This document shows, in pieces, positions 1-10,741 of a stretch of DNA of 64,000 nt. How positions within the stretch are numbered: the first letter of the stretch is position 1; every line of letters starts with the position of its first letter. Made by a program: the position numbers and the translations under genes. A model generated the notes under the pieces. That model saw only the letters and a program-made list of their open reading frames with translations, ran no database searches and was not told where the DNA came from. Source of the DNA: Aspidapion aeneum (taxonomy: Eukaryota > Arthropoda > Insecta > Coleoptera > Brentidae); contig OY755038.1 of NCBI GenBank assembly GCA_963576565.1, positions 10,555,756-10,619,755 of the forward strand. The letters are read 5' to 3'.

Positions 1-242
1 GTTACCTCATCACGACCACCAGAACCAACTGTGTAAAATGGAAAATAATGACATTATTATCCCTACCGGTGAGCCGTCGTCCGTTCGCGGCTCATTCTAT
101 TGGCTGCGAATTGTTCGGAGGGGCCTGAAATGAGTAAAATTCTCGGCTACAGCTGTCTGAAACAAGTCTGGCCCTGGCTCTGGCCGCGTGAGTATATCAG
201 CGCCACGGTTGCTACGCGCGGCGAGTTTACGTACGAACGAAG
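1..242. other. Unassigned unique leading segment
   Basis: This segment precedes the tandem repeat and has no obvious match elsewhere in the window. It is less AT-rich than what follows. A short open frame (about 100-408, +) runs from here into the first tandem unit, but it has no recognisable motif and the repeat part is not preserved as coding in the other units. I see no supportable gene. Confidence 0.4.
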
Positions 243-2985
243 TCGAGATAACTTACGTACGCGGAGTTTTGAGCATAAAAAGAAGTTAGACGCCTTCAAA
301 GCGAGTTTTTGTCTGGAAAACTCAAAGTTTTGTTTAGAGAATTTGCGTTTTAAAAGAACTTTAAGGATAATTTTGAAATATTCGGAGTTTACGTGGAACA
401 AATTTTAACTTGTAAAGAAGAAAGAAGTGTTTTGGGAATATTAAAGTTGCAAAATATTAGAAAATTTATGAGCTAAATATTTAATTTTAAAACACTGATC
501 AGCTAGGCGAGTTGTTGTGCGGTATTTTAAAGTTTGCCGGATTGTAATACCTGGAATTGGTGAATGAGTTTATAGGAATGAAAGGTTTTTAACTAAATCA
601 TGGGACTTTCGCAAAGATTAAGTGAAAAAATTATATTTTAAAAAGTGGAGAACTAATTTCCTAGGTTTTTCTACGAAAACTAACTGACCCTAAATCGTCA
701 ATTTTATTGTTTTGTAGTGAAAAACAATTGGATTGCAGTGATTGTGTTATTGTGAATAAAAAATGTGTGACTTTTTTTTGGAAAACTATGAAACTAGATC
801 GAAGTAAAAAGGAGTTTTTTTGGATTTACATTGCATGAAGATTTCTCAGGTAGGTAAACTTCTTTTAATTTTTTGCCGGGCAGTAACCAAATTATTTTTT
901 GTCCATCTCACATCAAATAAGCCTAATAGATAATAATTAAAATTAATAGATAAAGTTCACGTTTAAAACTATGATTGTTACAGGGTTTTGTTACTTTACT
1001 GAAAATTTAGAAAAAATCCAAGATTTTGAGATATCTTGATCCATCAACTCTTTGGCGAGGTGGATTTTACCCTAGGATCGAGTGATACTTGGCTGGAAAG
1101 GTTTTATAAATGCCTTTATTTTATTGTCGGGCAAAACAGCTTTAGTCAAAAAGCAGCAACTTTCAAAAATTGCTTTTTAAAAGCAGTCTTGCACTTGATG
1201 TTTTAGAATTTTAACTGAAAAAAACTTAATGATCAAAAAAAGTCCTTACCAAAATTTTTAAAAATTTTCGTCAAAATAAATAATTTATGGAGCCAATTTT
1301 GTTTAATTGAGTCTAGCGAATGTTGATGGCCGAAAAAATCAAAAGACGTCTAGATTACTTATGTACACGGAGTTTTGAGCATAAAAAGAAGTTTAGACGC
1401 CTTCAAAGAGAGTTTTTGTATGGAAAACCCAAAGTTTTGTTTAGAGAATTTGCGTTTTAAAAGAACTTTAAGAATAATTTTGAAATATTCGGAGTTTACG
1501 TGGAACAAATTTTAACTTGTAAAGAAGTGTTTTGGGAATATTGAAGTTGCAAAATATTAGAAAATTTATGAGCTAAATATTTAATTTTAAAAAACTGATA
1601 AGCTAGGCGATTTGTTGTGCAGTATTTTAAAGTTGCGGGATTGTAATACCAGGAATTGGTGAATCAGTTTATAGGAATGAAAGGTTTTTAACTAAATCAT
1701 GGGATTTTCGCAAAAATTAAGTGCAGAAATTATATTTTAAAAAGTGGAGAACTAATTTCCTAGGTTTTTCTACGAAAACTAACTGACCCTAAATCGTCAA
1801 TTTTTTTGTTTTGTAGTGAAAAAACGATTGGATTGCAGTGATTGTGTTATTGTGAATTAAAAATGTGTGACTTTGTTTTGGTAAACTATGAAATTAGATC
1901 GAAGTAAAAAGGAGATTTTTTGGATTTACATTGCATGAAGATTTCTCAGGTAGGTAAATTTCATTTACTTTTTTGGCGGGCAGTAACCAAATTATTTTTT
2001 CTGCATCATGCATCAAATAAACCTAATAGATAATAATTAAAATTAATGGGTAAAGATCCCGTTTAAAACTCTGTGTGGTTGTTACAGGATTTTGTTACTT
2101 TACTGAAAACTTAGAAAAAGCCCGAGATTTTGAGATATCCCGATCCATCAACTCCTTGACGGGGTGGATTTTACCCTAGGGTCGAGTGTTACTTGGCTGG
2201 AGAGGTTGTTTAGATGCCTTTATTTTAGTGATAGACAAAACTGCTTTATTAAAAAGCAGTGAAACCAATCGCATCTTTTATAAAAAAAAAACTGCTTTTT
2301 AAAAGCAGTTTTGCACTTGATGTTTTAGAATTTTACCTCAAAAAAACTTGATGACCAAAAAACGTGATCACCTAAATTTTTAAAAAGTTTCGTCAAAATA
2401 AATAATTTATAAAGGCATTTTTTTAAATTACCTGGAGCAAAAGTTGATGGTCGAAAAAAATTAAAGACGTCGAGGTTACTTACATACTCCGAGTTTTAAG
2501 CACAAAAAGAAGTTTAGAGGCCTTCAAAGAGAGTTCTTGTGTGGAAAACTCAAAGTTTTGTTTAGAGAATTTGCGTTTTAAAAGAACTTTAAGGATAATT
2601 TTGAAATATTTGGAGTTTACGTGGAACAAATTTTAACTTGTAAAGAAGAGAGAAGTGTTTTGGGGATATTGAAGTTGCAAAATATTCAATTTGAAAAACA
2701 GCTAGGCGAGTTGTTCGGTATTTTAAAGTTGCCAGATTATAATACCTGGAAATCCTGGAATTGGTGAATGAGTTTATAGGAATGAAAGATTTTTAACTAA
2801 ATTATGGAATTTTGCAAAAAAGTTATTGTAATGTATCTTTAAGAAGTTGAGTTTTTTAGGGCAAAAATTATGTGTTAAAAAGTGGAGAACTAATATTAAT
2901 CGAATAAAAATAAACTTTAAATATTCCTAGGGTTTTCTTCCTAAACTAACTGACCCGAAGTTGTCAATTTTTTTGTGCATTTTGA
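243..2985. repeat. Three-unit ~1.1 kb tandem repeat
   Basis: Three head-to-tail units begin near 243, 1348 and 2469, so the period is about 1105-1121 bp. Landmarks recur in order: a GAGTTTTGAGCATAAAAAGA block (about 265 and 1371, variant near 2488), a TTAGAGAATTTGCGTTTTAA block, and a block ending TTTCTCAGGTAGGTAAA (844 and 1942). A region starting near 1020 recurs near 2122. The third unit has an internal deletion and stops near 2985. No unit has a long conserved frame. The repeated CAGGTAGGTAAA looks like a splice donor, so a duplicated non-coding exon or the repeated 5' region of a retroelement are both possible. The origin is not identified. Confidence 0.8.
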
Positions 2986-3080
2986 AAATTTCAATTGAAT
3001 ATTTCCATAATATCAACAACAAAAATATACCTACAAGTAAATGATCTTCGAATCAACGACAGTTCCAGAATTTTGCACTA

Positions 3081-3513
3081 GATAGTTTAAGTTGTGCTAC
3101 GTATTTTTACGTAAGCATGAGATTTGACAGTTACGCAAGCGCACTTCGTCACACCGTCGTCAAGTCACGTTAGGAGCTTACGTATTTACGTTAGCTTACG
3201 GCAGTCTGCGGGCACCTTAACGTTACCAAAGAATAGAATTGGTTGATTAAACGATCTACAAATGAGGCCTAGACGATAATTTCCGCTTCCAGTACAAACG
3301 ATTTTTTGCAAATATATTCCTACTGTAGTTGAAAAGACAAAAAACAAAATTGTAACATCAAAAAAACACAGTGCCGAATTTCATTTTCTCTGATATTAGT
3401 AGACTTGTTATGGTAACGTAAAAACATTCAAATTAAACTCAAATTTGGAACAAAACGTAGAGCGCTTAACGTGCAGTTTTACGTAAAAATATGTAGCACA
3501 ATAGTTTACTATC
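3081..3513. mobile_element. TA-flanked MITE, family A, copy 1
   Basis: A 433-bp sequence starts GATAGTTTAAGTTGTGCTAC and ends with the inverted copy, flanked by TA on both sides. The second copy at 52635-53064 is nearly colinear and has a better-preserved right end, so the inverted repeats are about 34 bp. Both ends carry TACGTAA-type motifs. No coding capacity is seen. TA flanks and size suggest a non-autonomous Tc1/mariner-like element; superfamily assignment is inference. Confidence 0.8.
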
Positions 3514-4125
3514 TACTAATTCTATGATTGAATTAAATACACTTACAGTAATCAAAGTAACGATAGTAACAAATATATAAAACGATTACTTAGTAATCGA
3601 GTAACGGTTAGTAACGAGTATTCAAAAGTAACGAAAATCAACACCTCTACTACCTACCTACATACCAACCTGCTTCTGTCTTTGATTTATTTTGTAAAAC
3701 GTCAGTGGCTAGTAACCGTATATTGATTAAACATTAACGAAAGAATAAACAACAAGTCAATCTTTTACGCGTTTACACCAAACAACATCTTTGGCTAAAT
3801 GGAAGTCTTGTTTATTTTGCGAAATCTTTGTAATTATAGTGTCAGGTTACAAAACGAGGCAATGTCTTGAAAGAAAGGCCATTTAGATGGTGTTTATTTT
3901 AGCAAAAAGCAGGAAATTAATTCCTGTTTTTACCAGTGGCGGATCTAGAATGTCCGGAGGGAGGGCCCAGGGAGACAGCAAAAACCAAACAAATATGTTT
4001 TGTGGTTTTTATGTCTGAACTCTGAAGTTTACCACTAAATTCAAACAAATTTTTTTCCGCCCTTGGTATCTTAAAAAGCAGTGGTGTCTTTGAATTCCGT
4101 ACTGACAGCCAGTTGATCTATATAG
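3514..4125. other. Intergenic; possible hAT end at 3936
   Basis: No coding sequence is seen. CAGTGGCGGATCTAGAATG near 3936 resembles the left terminus of insect hAT MITEs, but no matching right end or TSD was found. The rest is AT-rich with no structure I can support. Confidence 0.35.
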
Positions 4126-4290
4126 CAAGGGCGCACCCAGGGGGGGGGCCCCGGGGCCCGCCCCCCCCCCAAGCCTATGATTTTTGTATATATTTTCCAC
4201 ATATTTCATAAATAAACACAAAAAATAGCATGAAATACGACATTATGAGGCCTCGGCCCCCCCCAAGACATATTCCTGGGTGCGTTACTG
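4126..4290. mobile_element. hAT-like MITE with G/C homopolymers, copy 1
   Basis: The left end CAAGGGCGCACCCAGG and right end CCTGGGTGCGTTACTG are imperfect inverted repeats of the CAGTGGCGCACCCAG type. Long G and C runs lie just inside both ends. The core (about 4165-4245) matches 58188-58315 in inverse orientation and resembles 7859-8010 and 55303-55380. The flanks (CTATATAG and TATATGGA) are only partly similar, so no clean TSD is claimed. It is non-coding. Confidence 0.6.
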
Positions 4291-5579
4291 TATATGGAGA
4301 CATTGAGTTGTGCCTTTTAATTCAAATAGATGCCTTCAAATATATTTTTTTAAATAAAATTATGTAAACAAAAACACAAAAATGGGATAAAAATCTTAAA
4401 CTTCAAAAAGCATAATAAGTTTCTTGTTTTTGTTTCCACAATAAAAGGGGACGCGTTAAAAAACAAAAAGGGCGAAACAAGATGACAAAAGTGAAAATAA
4501 ATTAAATTATAAATTGATGCTAAAAAATTGTTTTGTATAAAAAAGTGTTTTTTTAAATAAAATAACAAGCTTTAAATTACTTTTAAGCTACGAGCACGGA
4601 TTTGTTGCGGGGAGGAGTTAACGGTATAATCTCGAATCCACAACGACAGACACAAAGTTGACAAAATTAAGGTGAAAAAATCACCTAAATATTTGACATT
4701 ATCCTTGATATTCTGTAATTTTTTTGACAATAGGATATTACATAACAAGAGAAGAAAGTGAAAAATTTCAGACGAGCGTTAATGTTGTGAACGAGACACT
4801 AGCCGAGTGAAACAACACTTGAGTGTAAGAATGTTTCTTTCTCTAGAGTCGTGTACGCTATTTTTCCTACCAACACAAAACTGTGTAATTTTTGTAAAAA
4901 TTGCTCTTTAATTTTCTACAAATCAAATAAAACTGATTTTCCGCACATGTGTAAAAAAGTAGGTACCTTACAACACATGTGCAGAAAAGTATGCTGTCAG
5001 TTAACGTCATCGTACACTTTTCCATATACATATGTGCCAAAAAGTACTTTTCAACACAAAAAATTTCTGCGCACGTGTGAAATCTAGCGCTTTTTGAGGA
5101 TGCAAATCGTGTGAAATCCATCATTTTCATATGTGGTCGTAGGAAAAAACAATTTCAAGACATTCCCTAACCATTGCTTTGCGAGCTAAGCAAAAATATC
5201 TTCATACCTGTATTCGAAAAAAATATTCCTCAACGATTTTAAAAAGAATTTTCTGAAATTGATACTTATGTAAAGCCTAAACATTTCTTGTTGAAAAAAT
5301 GTACCTGCTTCATGTCAAAAGAAAAAAAGCATTGCCTTGCACTTCAAGACCCAAATCTCTGAATTAACAACAGTCGTACATTCATAACAAAGAACCTGTT
5401 TTTCTGAATATAAATGCATAATAAAAGTCTTTGTTTGTAGTCAAAGAATAAAGGAAACTGATGAAGACATTATCTAAAAGTTAATGTTTGTGAAACTAGA
5501 AAATAAACATAGTCACATCAGACGCCTGGTCCACTGGGGACGTCGTCGTCGGGTCTGCAATAGAGGGCTGTCTGTTATA
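4291..5579. other. AT-rich, non-coding; degenerate short repeats near 4940-5080
   Basis: No gene is seen. At 4942-5080 a short motif of the CACATGTGTAAAAAAGTA type recurs about four times in degenerate form (near 4944, 4974, 5031 and 5071). It gives rise to overlapping open frames on both strands. Nothing else can be supported. Confidence 0.4.
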
Positions 5580-5805
5580 CAATAGAGCTTCGCTAATTCG
5601 TACTCCACTAATCCGGATTTTCCAGTAATCCGGACAAAATTTAAATATTACTTATTTACATTATGTATTTTATAATCCGGATGTCTTATGTATTCCATAG
5701 TCCGGATCATGTGTTCTTCAAAAATTTCATGTAACTGATGAATCCCCTAATTATTAAAAAGCCGCAAAAGACAAGTCGAGATTTTCTGAGAGCTTAAAAA
5801 GCATC

Positions 5806-5961
5806 ATGACACCAAAGAGAGCACACAAAACTTTAACACTAGCGGAAAAACATGATATTTATCATACGTATATGATATTTATATCAGCGGGAAAAACATG
5901 CAACCTTTACATCCCATATTTTAAGAGAAAAAGCGATACAACTTTATGCAAAATGTTATGG
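5806..5961 (+). pseudogene. Tigger/pogo transposase N-terminal fragment
   Basis: From the ATG at 5806 the frame reads MTPKRAHKTLTLAEKHDI and continues to a stop after about 51 residues. K-R-x-x-K-T-L-T-L-x-E-K-x-x-I is the characteristic start of the CENP-B/pogo-type N-terminal helix-turn-helix that binds the transposon ends. Downstream residues are scrambled and the DDE catalytic domain is absent, so this is only the 5' tip of a transposase gene. Its position inside the element with AATCCGGA ends supports the assignment. Confidence 0.65.
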
Positions 5962-6186
5962 TGATAACAACTTCAGAAATTAAATAAAATAATAACTTTC
6001 GTTCCTTGTGTAAATGGCGATGGATCGCATAAGCTAAAGATGATGGTTATTGGCAAATCAAAAGATCTCTCATATTTGAATTATTTTCGTTGTCGTTGTT
6101 ATGTCGGTAGGTGCAAGAACTGCGTGTGAGTGTTCTTTTTCTTTTATTTTTTATGTTTTAGTAAATGTTTAAATTTTTTAGTTAAT

Positions 6187-6797
6187 CAGGGCTATCAAAA
6201 TGGACGGGCCACGATCCTCCACTTTGTTGACGTCACATCCGGGGCTGATTTTTTGTTGATGGTCACGTTACGACACAGCTGATTGTCTTTAAAATTTTGA
6301 AGTTGGAATGACGGTTCATGGATATTTGATTTTTTGTTAAATAAAGCCGTTTTTGAGATTGTTTTTACTTTATTCTGGCAGAACAATTTTTTTTAAATGT
6401 ATAGTAAGCCCTAATTTTTCATAGCCGCTTCATTAGCTCACACAAAAATTAAGTTTAAAGGAGAAGCGAATGTGACAATCACATATGACAAAGTCAAATA
6501 CATGTCAAATATAACAGTTGGCATGTGGTACACGGCGGGTAATTTGAATTCAAAATAAGGAATGCTAAATCTTGAAGATTTTAACCTTTTAATCATGTTG
6601 CTTCCTTACAAACCTTTGGTGGAATATCGGGATGGTGTCTGAGAATATTTCACTGAAATTTTGCGGAAATCTGTAGTGCCATTTTGAAAATATTATAAAA
6701 AAACGTCTGACCTCCCATAAGACCCAATGTAAAATTCAGCCCCGGGAGAACAGCTGATTTTTTCAGGGTCGTGGCCTCTATTTTTGTGTTGGCCTTG
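6187..6797 (+). mobile_element. 7-bp-TSD element (family E), copy 1
   Basis: This 611-bp element starts CAGGGCTATCAAAATGGACG and ends TGTTGGCCTTG, an imperfect inverted repeat of the start (compare CAAGGCCAACACAAAA read from the other end). It is flanked by AGTTAAT on both sides (6180-6186 and 6798-6804). The base before that differs, so the duplication is 7 bp. It lies inside the Tigger-like element and is therefore younger. Internal landmarks shared by all copies are GCCACGATCCTCCACTTTG near the start and CCTCCCATAAGACCCAATGT near the end. No coding frame is kept. Confidence 0.85.
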
Positions 6798-7104
6798 AGT
6801 TAATAAATGCTACAAAAATGTGTGTTGGGTGCATTCTTATAGTTTTTAAAAAGATTCCAATAATCCGGATGTCTCACTAATCCGGATTGCCTTGGTTTTT
6901 ATTAATCCGGATTACCGAAGCTTTACTGTATATTCCATATAGGAACACAAAGGGCCATAGTGATCGAATGTGGTTCATAACCTAAAACTGAACCTCAATC
7001 TTTACCTAACCTAAATTTACAACGTCAGTACGACACATATAGTTTTATAGATATAGTGAATTATTTAGTTAACAAATTAGTCGAAAAATTGACGTAAACG
7101 GAAA

Positions 7105-7858
7105 ACATTTTCGGGCTATAATTTTTTGCAACTTTCGAAAGGAATTATCTCAGCAAGAATACCTTGCGGAGTTGATTTCTGTTTTCGGTAATGAAGCACC
7201 ACATCAGTAGACAGTTTCTGTTTGGTATAGAGAATTCAAGCGTGGACAAATTAGCCTTAGCGACGATCCAAAACCAGGTGCCCCAAACACGGCTGTCATC
7301 CAGGAAAACATCGATGTTGTTCGCATGCTCATCACGGAAGATCGACTTGTGACATATCGAGAGATAGAAGCTTCATTAGGGATTTCAAAGACCTCAATTC
7401 AAAAAAATTTGCATGAAGAATAAGAGGTAAGAAAATTAGTTTTCCGCTGGATACCGCATCTGTTAGCCGAAGAACAGAAAGAAGCTAGGGTCAATAACTA
7501 TTGGTGTCAGAAAACTCTCAATCGCTTTAAGGTAGGAAACTCAAAAAACGTGTCCAGCATTTTCAGTAATGATGAATCGTGGATTTACTCATATGAACTC
7601 CAAAATAAACGTCAGTCGTGTGTTTCGAAGCAAAGAAAAATCATCCGTTCTTGTAGTGTATTCCAAAAGATGGTCGCGACATTTGTCTCAAAAGCAGGAC
7701 ATGTTCAATTCCTCTGGAAGACAATAGAACTGTTACTGCCGATTGGTGCATTACCATTTGTTTGCCGAAGGTCATCGCTGAGCTTCGAAAACCGAACCCC
7801 GAACAACGAATCATCCTTCACCAAGACAATGCACGTTCGAACAAAGCACAAAAAAACA
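7105..7858 (+). pseudogene. mariner transposase pseudogene
   Basis: Conceptual translation gives mariner landmarks in order. The N-terminal DNA-binding part includes FGNEAPHQ, stop, TVSVWYREFKRGQISL, then TYREIEASLGISKTSIQ. Next come the SRWIPHLL-like linker (RWIPHLLAEEQKEARV), the first catalytic region SNDESWIYSYE, and the second catalytic region IILHQDNARSNKAQKNM. The gene has an in-frame TAG after APHQ, a stop after the second helix-turn-helix, and at least one frameshift between the DNA-binding and catalytic parts. It ends abruptly at the C-run at 7859, so the last catalytic aspartate is missing. It cannot encode an active enzyme. Family-level placement within mariner is not attempted. 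Confidence 0.9.
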
Positions 7859-8010
7859 TGCCCCCCCCCCCCCCGAAGCTAAGATTTTTTTAGATATTTT
7901 CCACATATTTCATAAATACAAACATAAATTAGCAGAAAATACGGCCTTAAGAGGTTTCGACCCCCCCTCCCCCCGAAACTGTCTCAGGCCCCCCGAAACT
8001 TTTTTCTATA
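7859..8010. mobile_element. hAT-like MITE with C/G homopolymers, partial copy
   Basis: A long C run opens a segment with the same core as 4165-4245 (AGATATTTTCCACATATTTC followed by an A-rich stretch), then a second set of C runs near 7962-7995. Clear termini are not preserved. It sits at the truncated end of the mariner relic. Confidence 0.5.
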
Positions 8011-8398
8011 TACGCTACAGCCGCTGGCTAACCTAGTAATAGAATGCTGATAATGGTGATACTCCATGGGTAAAGTTGCCCCACATAACCTCAAAATTTC
8101 CACGTTTTAAAAAAAAAATCACGAAAATTCAATCATTAACTAAATACATTTAAAACTTTTTAAAAAAATGGTACCAAGATAGCACTTTACCAACATAAAA
8201 AGACTTATTTCTGAGAAAGCAATAGTTTTCGCTGAGCAGATAAAATTTTGTAAACAAAAATGGATGCAGGTTTTCATGTTTCTTGTATTCAACACGCTGA
8301 CGCAAAGCAACTGAGCCCAGTGTTGCCAGGTCAAATTTTGCACCATCCCCAGATTATATTTCAAAAATCCCTGGAAAATCCCTAGATCTACGTTAATT

Positions 8399-9402
8399 CG
8401 CCCACATAGCACAAAAATCACATTAACGTTAAATTAACGTGAACAAAAATAAAAAAGTTTTTTTTTTACTTGAAAACAACCTCATACCATGTAATATTTA
8501 TTTTGTTAAATCTACATGCTTAAAGATAACTTAAAAACAAGGAGAAGTCAAGCTATAAAAATATACTTTTTGCTGAAGTTTCTGGTGCTGTGTATATAAC
8601 GTGTTTTTTACCCTCGTTATTTTCATGTACCAAATTCACACTTAAAAAGTCCTCCACAACATGTTCTAAAACGCCACTAGATTAAGACTTCTCAAACCTA
8701 CTAACTTTCTGCGTCTTTTTTGGTCACGTTTTTTAATAACATTTTTTTAACTTAAAGGAAACGCGAAAGGAAGTTATAAAAGTGCACTAGTTTAAGACTA
8801 CAACACTTCAAGACAATTTTAAAGATGGCGCTCAAGGCAAGACAAAATATCTATATATCTTTCTATATACATTATGTTTTTTTTTAAAGCTAAACAAGAT
8901 TTTTTAACAGTAAACACTTTCACAGAATATTAATGTGTCTTTATCAGGTTAATAGCAGATGCGTCGTGATCGTGAAGGATCAGGGATCAGTTCCTCAAAA
9001 GGTTTTTGGAATTTAGAGGCCAAAGCACTGCCTGATAGATTTCGTCAAAGTGAGAAATCCCGACAATAGGTGGCGCTGCTGCTAGTAAAATCTCAAAAAT
9101 ATTCAGTAGAAAAGCCATGCAAGTGGCGTTTTAAAGTTCGTGTAGAAAAGGCGTGAATCTAATGTGATTTTAACGTAAAAATCACTTGAAACTAGCGTAA
9201 AAACATTGCTGTTTTAATTTTATAATGGCGTTATTACAACGCAGTTTTTAGCAACGTTATTTTTTATAACGTTAATGAATGACCTATTAAGCTTGTTTTC
9301 ATATATGAAATAAACGTTTTTTTCTAGCAGCTTTTAAAATCAAGGTTTTTTTTTTCTCACGCCTTTTTTACGTGGTAAACACGTGATTGTGCTATGTGGG
9401 CG
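8399..9402. mobile_element. Inverted-repeat element inside hAT element 1
   Basis: CGCCCACATAGCACAA at 8399 and its inverse TTGTGCTATGTGGGCG ending at 9402 are matching ~16-bp inverted repeats enclosing about 1.0 kb. Subterminal TTAACGT motifs occur on both sides (about 8423-8440 and 9170-9270). No TSD is clear, so this could be a nested element or an internal part of the hAT. No coding sequence is seen inside. Confidence 0.5.
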
Positions 9403-9492
9403 TAGACGACAAGCGCCAAGCATTGCAGCCATCATTTAGAAATATTTTATTTTTGCCATTAAAAATGCAAACAATATACATTAGTTTAATTA

Positions 9493-9750
9493 TTATAGGT
9501 AGATATGTTTTTTTTTGGGTATACATTTTATTGTTATTTTGCTAATTAAGACTTGATTAATATTGAAGCTAAAACAATTTTGATTTTTATCGTTGTTTTG
9601 GTATGTAGGATGCCAGACAAAATTTCTAGAAAGCTTGTTTTTTATTTTGGTTTTGTTTAAGTTAATGGTTGAAAAAATGCTTTCATCGGTGGCACTTGAA
9701 TGTGGCAAACTCACGATATTAAATATAAAATTACAGAGTGTGTGCAACAT
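9493..9750 (-). pseudogene. hAT transposase C-terminal dimerisation domain remnant
   Basis: The minus-strand frame of 85 codons contains VSLPHSSATDESIFSTINLN followed by KTKIKNKLS. The pattern LPHSSAxxExxFSxINLxKTKxxNxL matches the C-terminal hAT dimerisation domain, in which the usual ASAER is here ATDES. The catalytic core upstream is not preserved. It lies within the 8-bp-TSD element with CAGTGTTGCC ends, which independently supports the call. The start is only the first ATG of the open frame. Confidence 0.75.
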
Positions 9751-9990
9751 AAAAGATTCATCAGCATTATTTCATTTTGGATATTTTTGTACAAACTTCC
9801 TAAACATTAAGATTATTTAATTCATATTATTTTTCAAAATTCATTAATGTAATATACAATATATTTTGTATTTAATTGAAAAAAATCGTTTTGTTAAATT
9901 TTCCCTAGATTTTGCAACAAAATCCCTTCATCCCTGCCATACATCAAAAATCCCTAGATTCGGAATAAATCCCTAGACCTGGCAACACTC

Positions 9991-10741
9991 ACTGAGCCAA
10001 CCATGTCAGAACGTGCGCAAATCATGTCGTCCGTCATTGAGCTACAAATCGCGCCAGATAACGTGGCGAAGGCGCTTTGCGTTTGACAGATATTTCAAAA
10101 AACAAACACTTTTCGTCGCTGGCGTAAAGTTACCCGGCGATGTGTAAACCCCACTTTACGGTATTCCTTTATTTTCATTTTCCTTCATATTCAGTCAATC
10201 AAGAAACGGTTTTCTCAAGTGGAACAAAAAACGAAGGTTGTTTTCTCATTAAAGAATAAGTTTTTTCCTTTGGCAACTAACAAGAAAAGGCTCTCAAGTG
10301 TTTACCTAACCGTCTAGCACGAGCAAACTAAACAATCATAATTAAGACAAGTTTTAGATGTAATTAGAAAAGTAATTTGTTTCGAGTGTCTCTTTAAAAC
10401 GTAGCAAAACGGCCACAAAGTTTGAGATCGGTTTAAACGAAAAGCGTCCGCAAGGGAGGGTAACAAGGGGCAGTTTAGAGCAGTGGCGGCTTGTTCCTTT
10501 AGCAATAATTGAATACAATAATACACACATAAAAAAAATTTAAATATAAAATGTGCTAATATTCTTAATGCCTGTTCTATAAAGAACTTACCTAAATTTA
10601 GTAAAATCAGCGAAATCAGGTAAGTAGTAGGGTCACGATTAAATGGCTTGAAACCACTAATTCATTTAATAGTTCTTTTCGATAGAAATTTTTGATAATT
10701 TGTGTCTCCTCTAACATGGCACTTCGCAGGTACGTTTGACC
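9991..10741. other. Unassigned segment
   Basis: Apart from the hAT TSD at 9991-9998 and a CAGTGGCGGCTTGTTCC motif near 10474 (possible hAT terminus without partner), I see no gene, RNA or repeat here. Confidence 0.35.

Larger units (their letters stand above)
5580..6928 (+). mobile_element. Tigger/pogo-like DNA transposon (AATCCGGA ends), interrupted
   Basis: The right end reads TAATCCGGATTACCGAAGCT then TTACTG, followed by TA. The left end (TA, then CAATAGAGCTTCGCTAAT) is its degenerate inverse. The AATCCGGA motif recurs in both subterminal regions. TA target sites and such ends are typical of the Tc1-mariner/pogo superfamily. The interior holds an N-terminal transposase remnant at 5806 and, at 6187-6797, a later insertion of a 7-bp-TSD element. 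The element is dead. Confidence 0.75.
8318..9990 (-). mobile_element. hAT element 1 with 8-bp TSD
   Basis: The left end is CAGTGTTGCCAGGT and the right end ACCTGGCAACACTC (one terminal mismatch). The flanks are ACTGAGCC on both sides (8310-8317 and 9991-9998), a perfect 8-bp TSD. This is diagnostic of hAT, whose termini commonly begin CAGTG. Subterminal AATCCCTAGA/AATCCCTGGA motifs repeat near both ends. It holds a C-terminal transposase remnant on the minus strand and a further inverted-repeat pair (8399 and 9402). Confidence 0.9.

Noticed and set aside
100..408. 102-codon open frame at the start of the window
   Set aside because: It spans the junction of unique DNA and a tandem unit, has no motif, and is not kept in the other two units.
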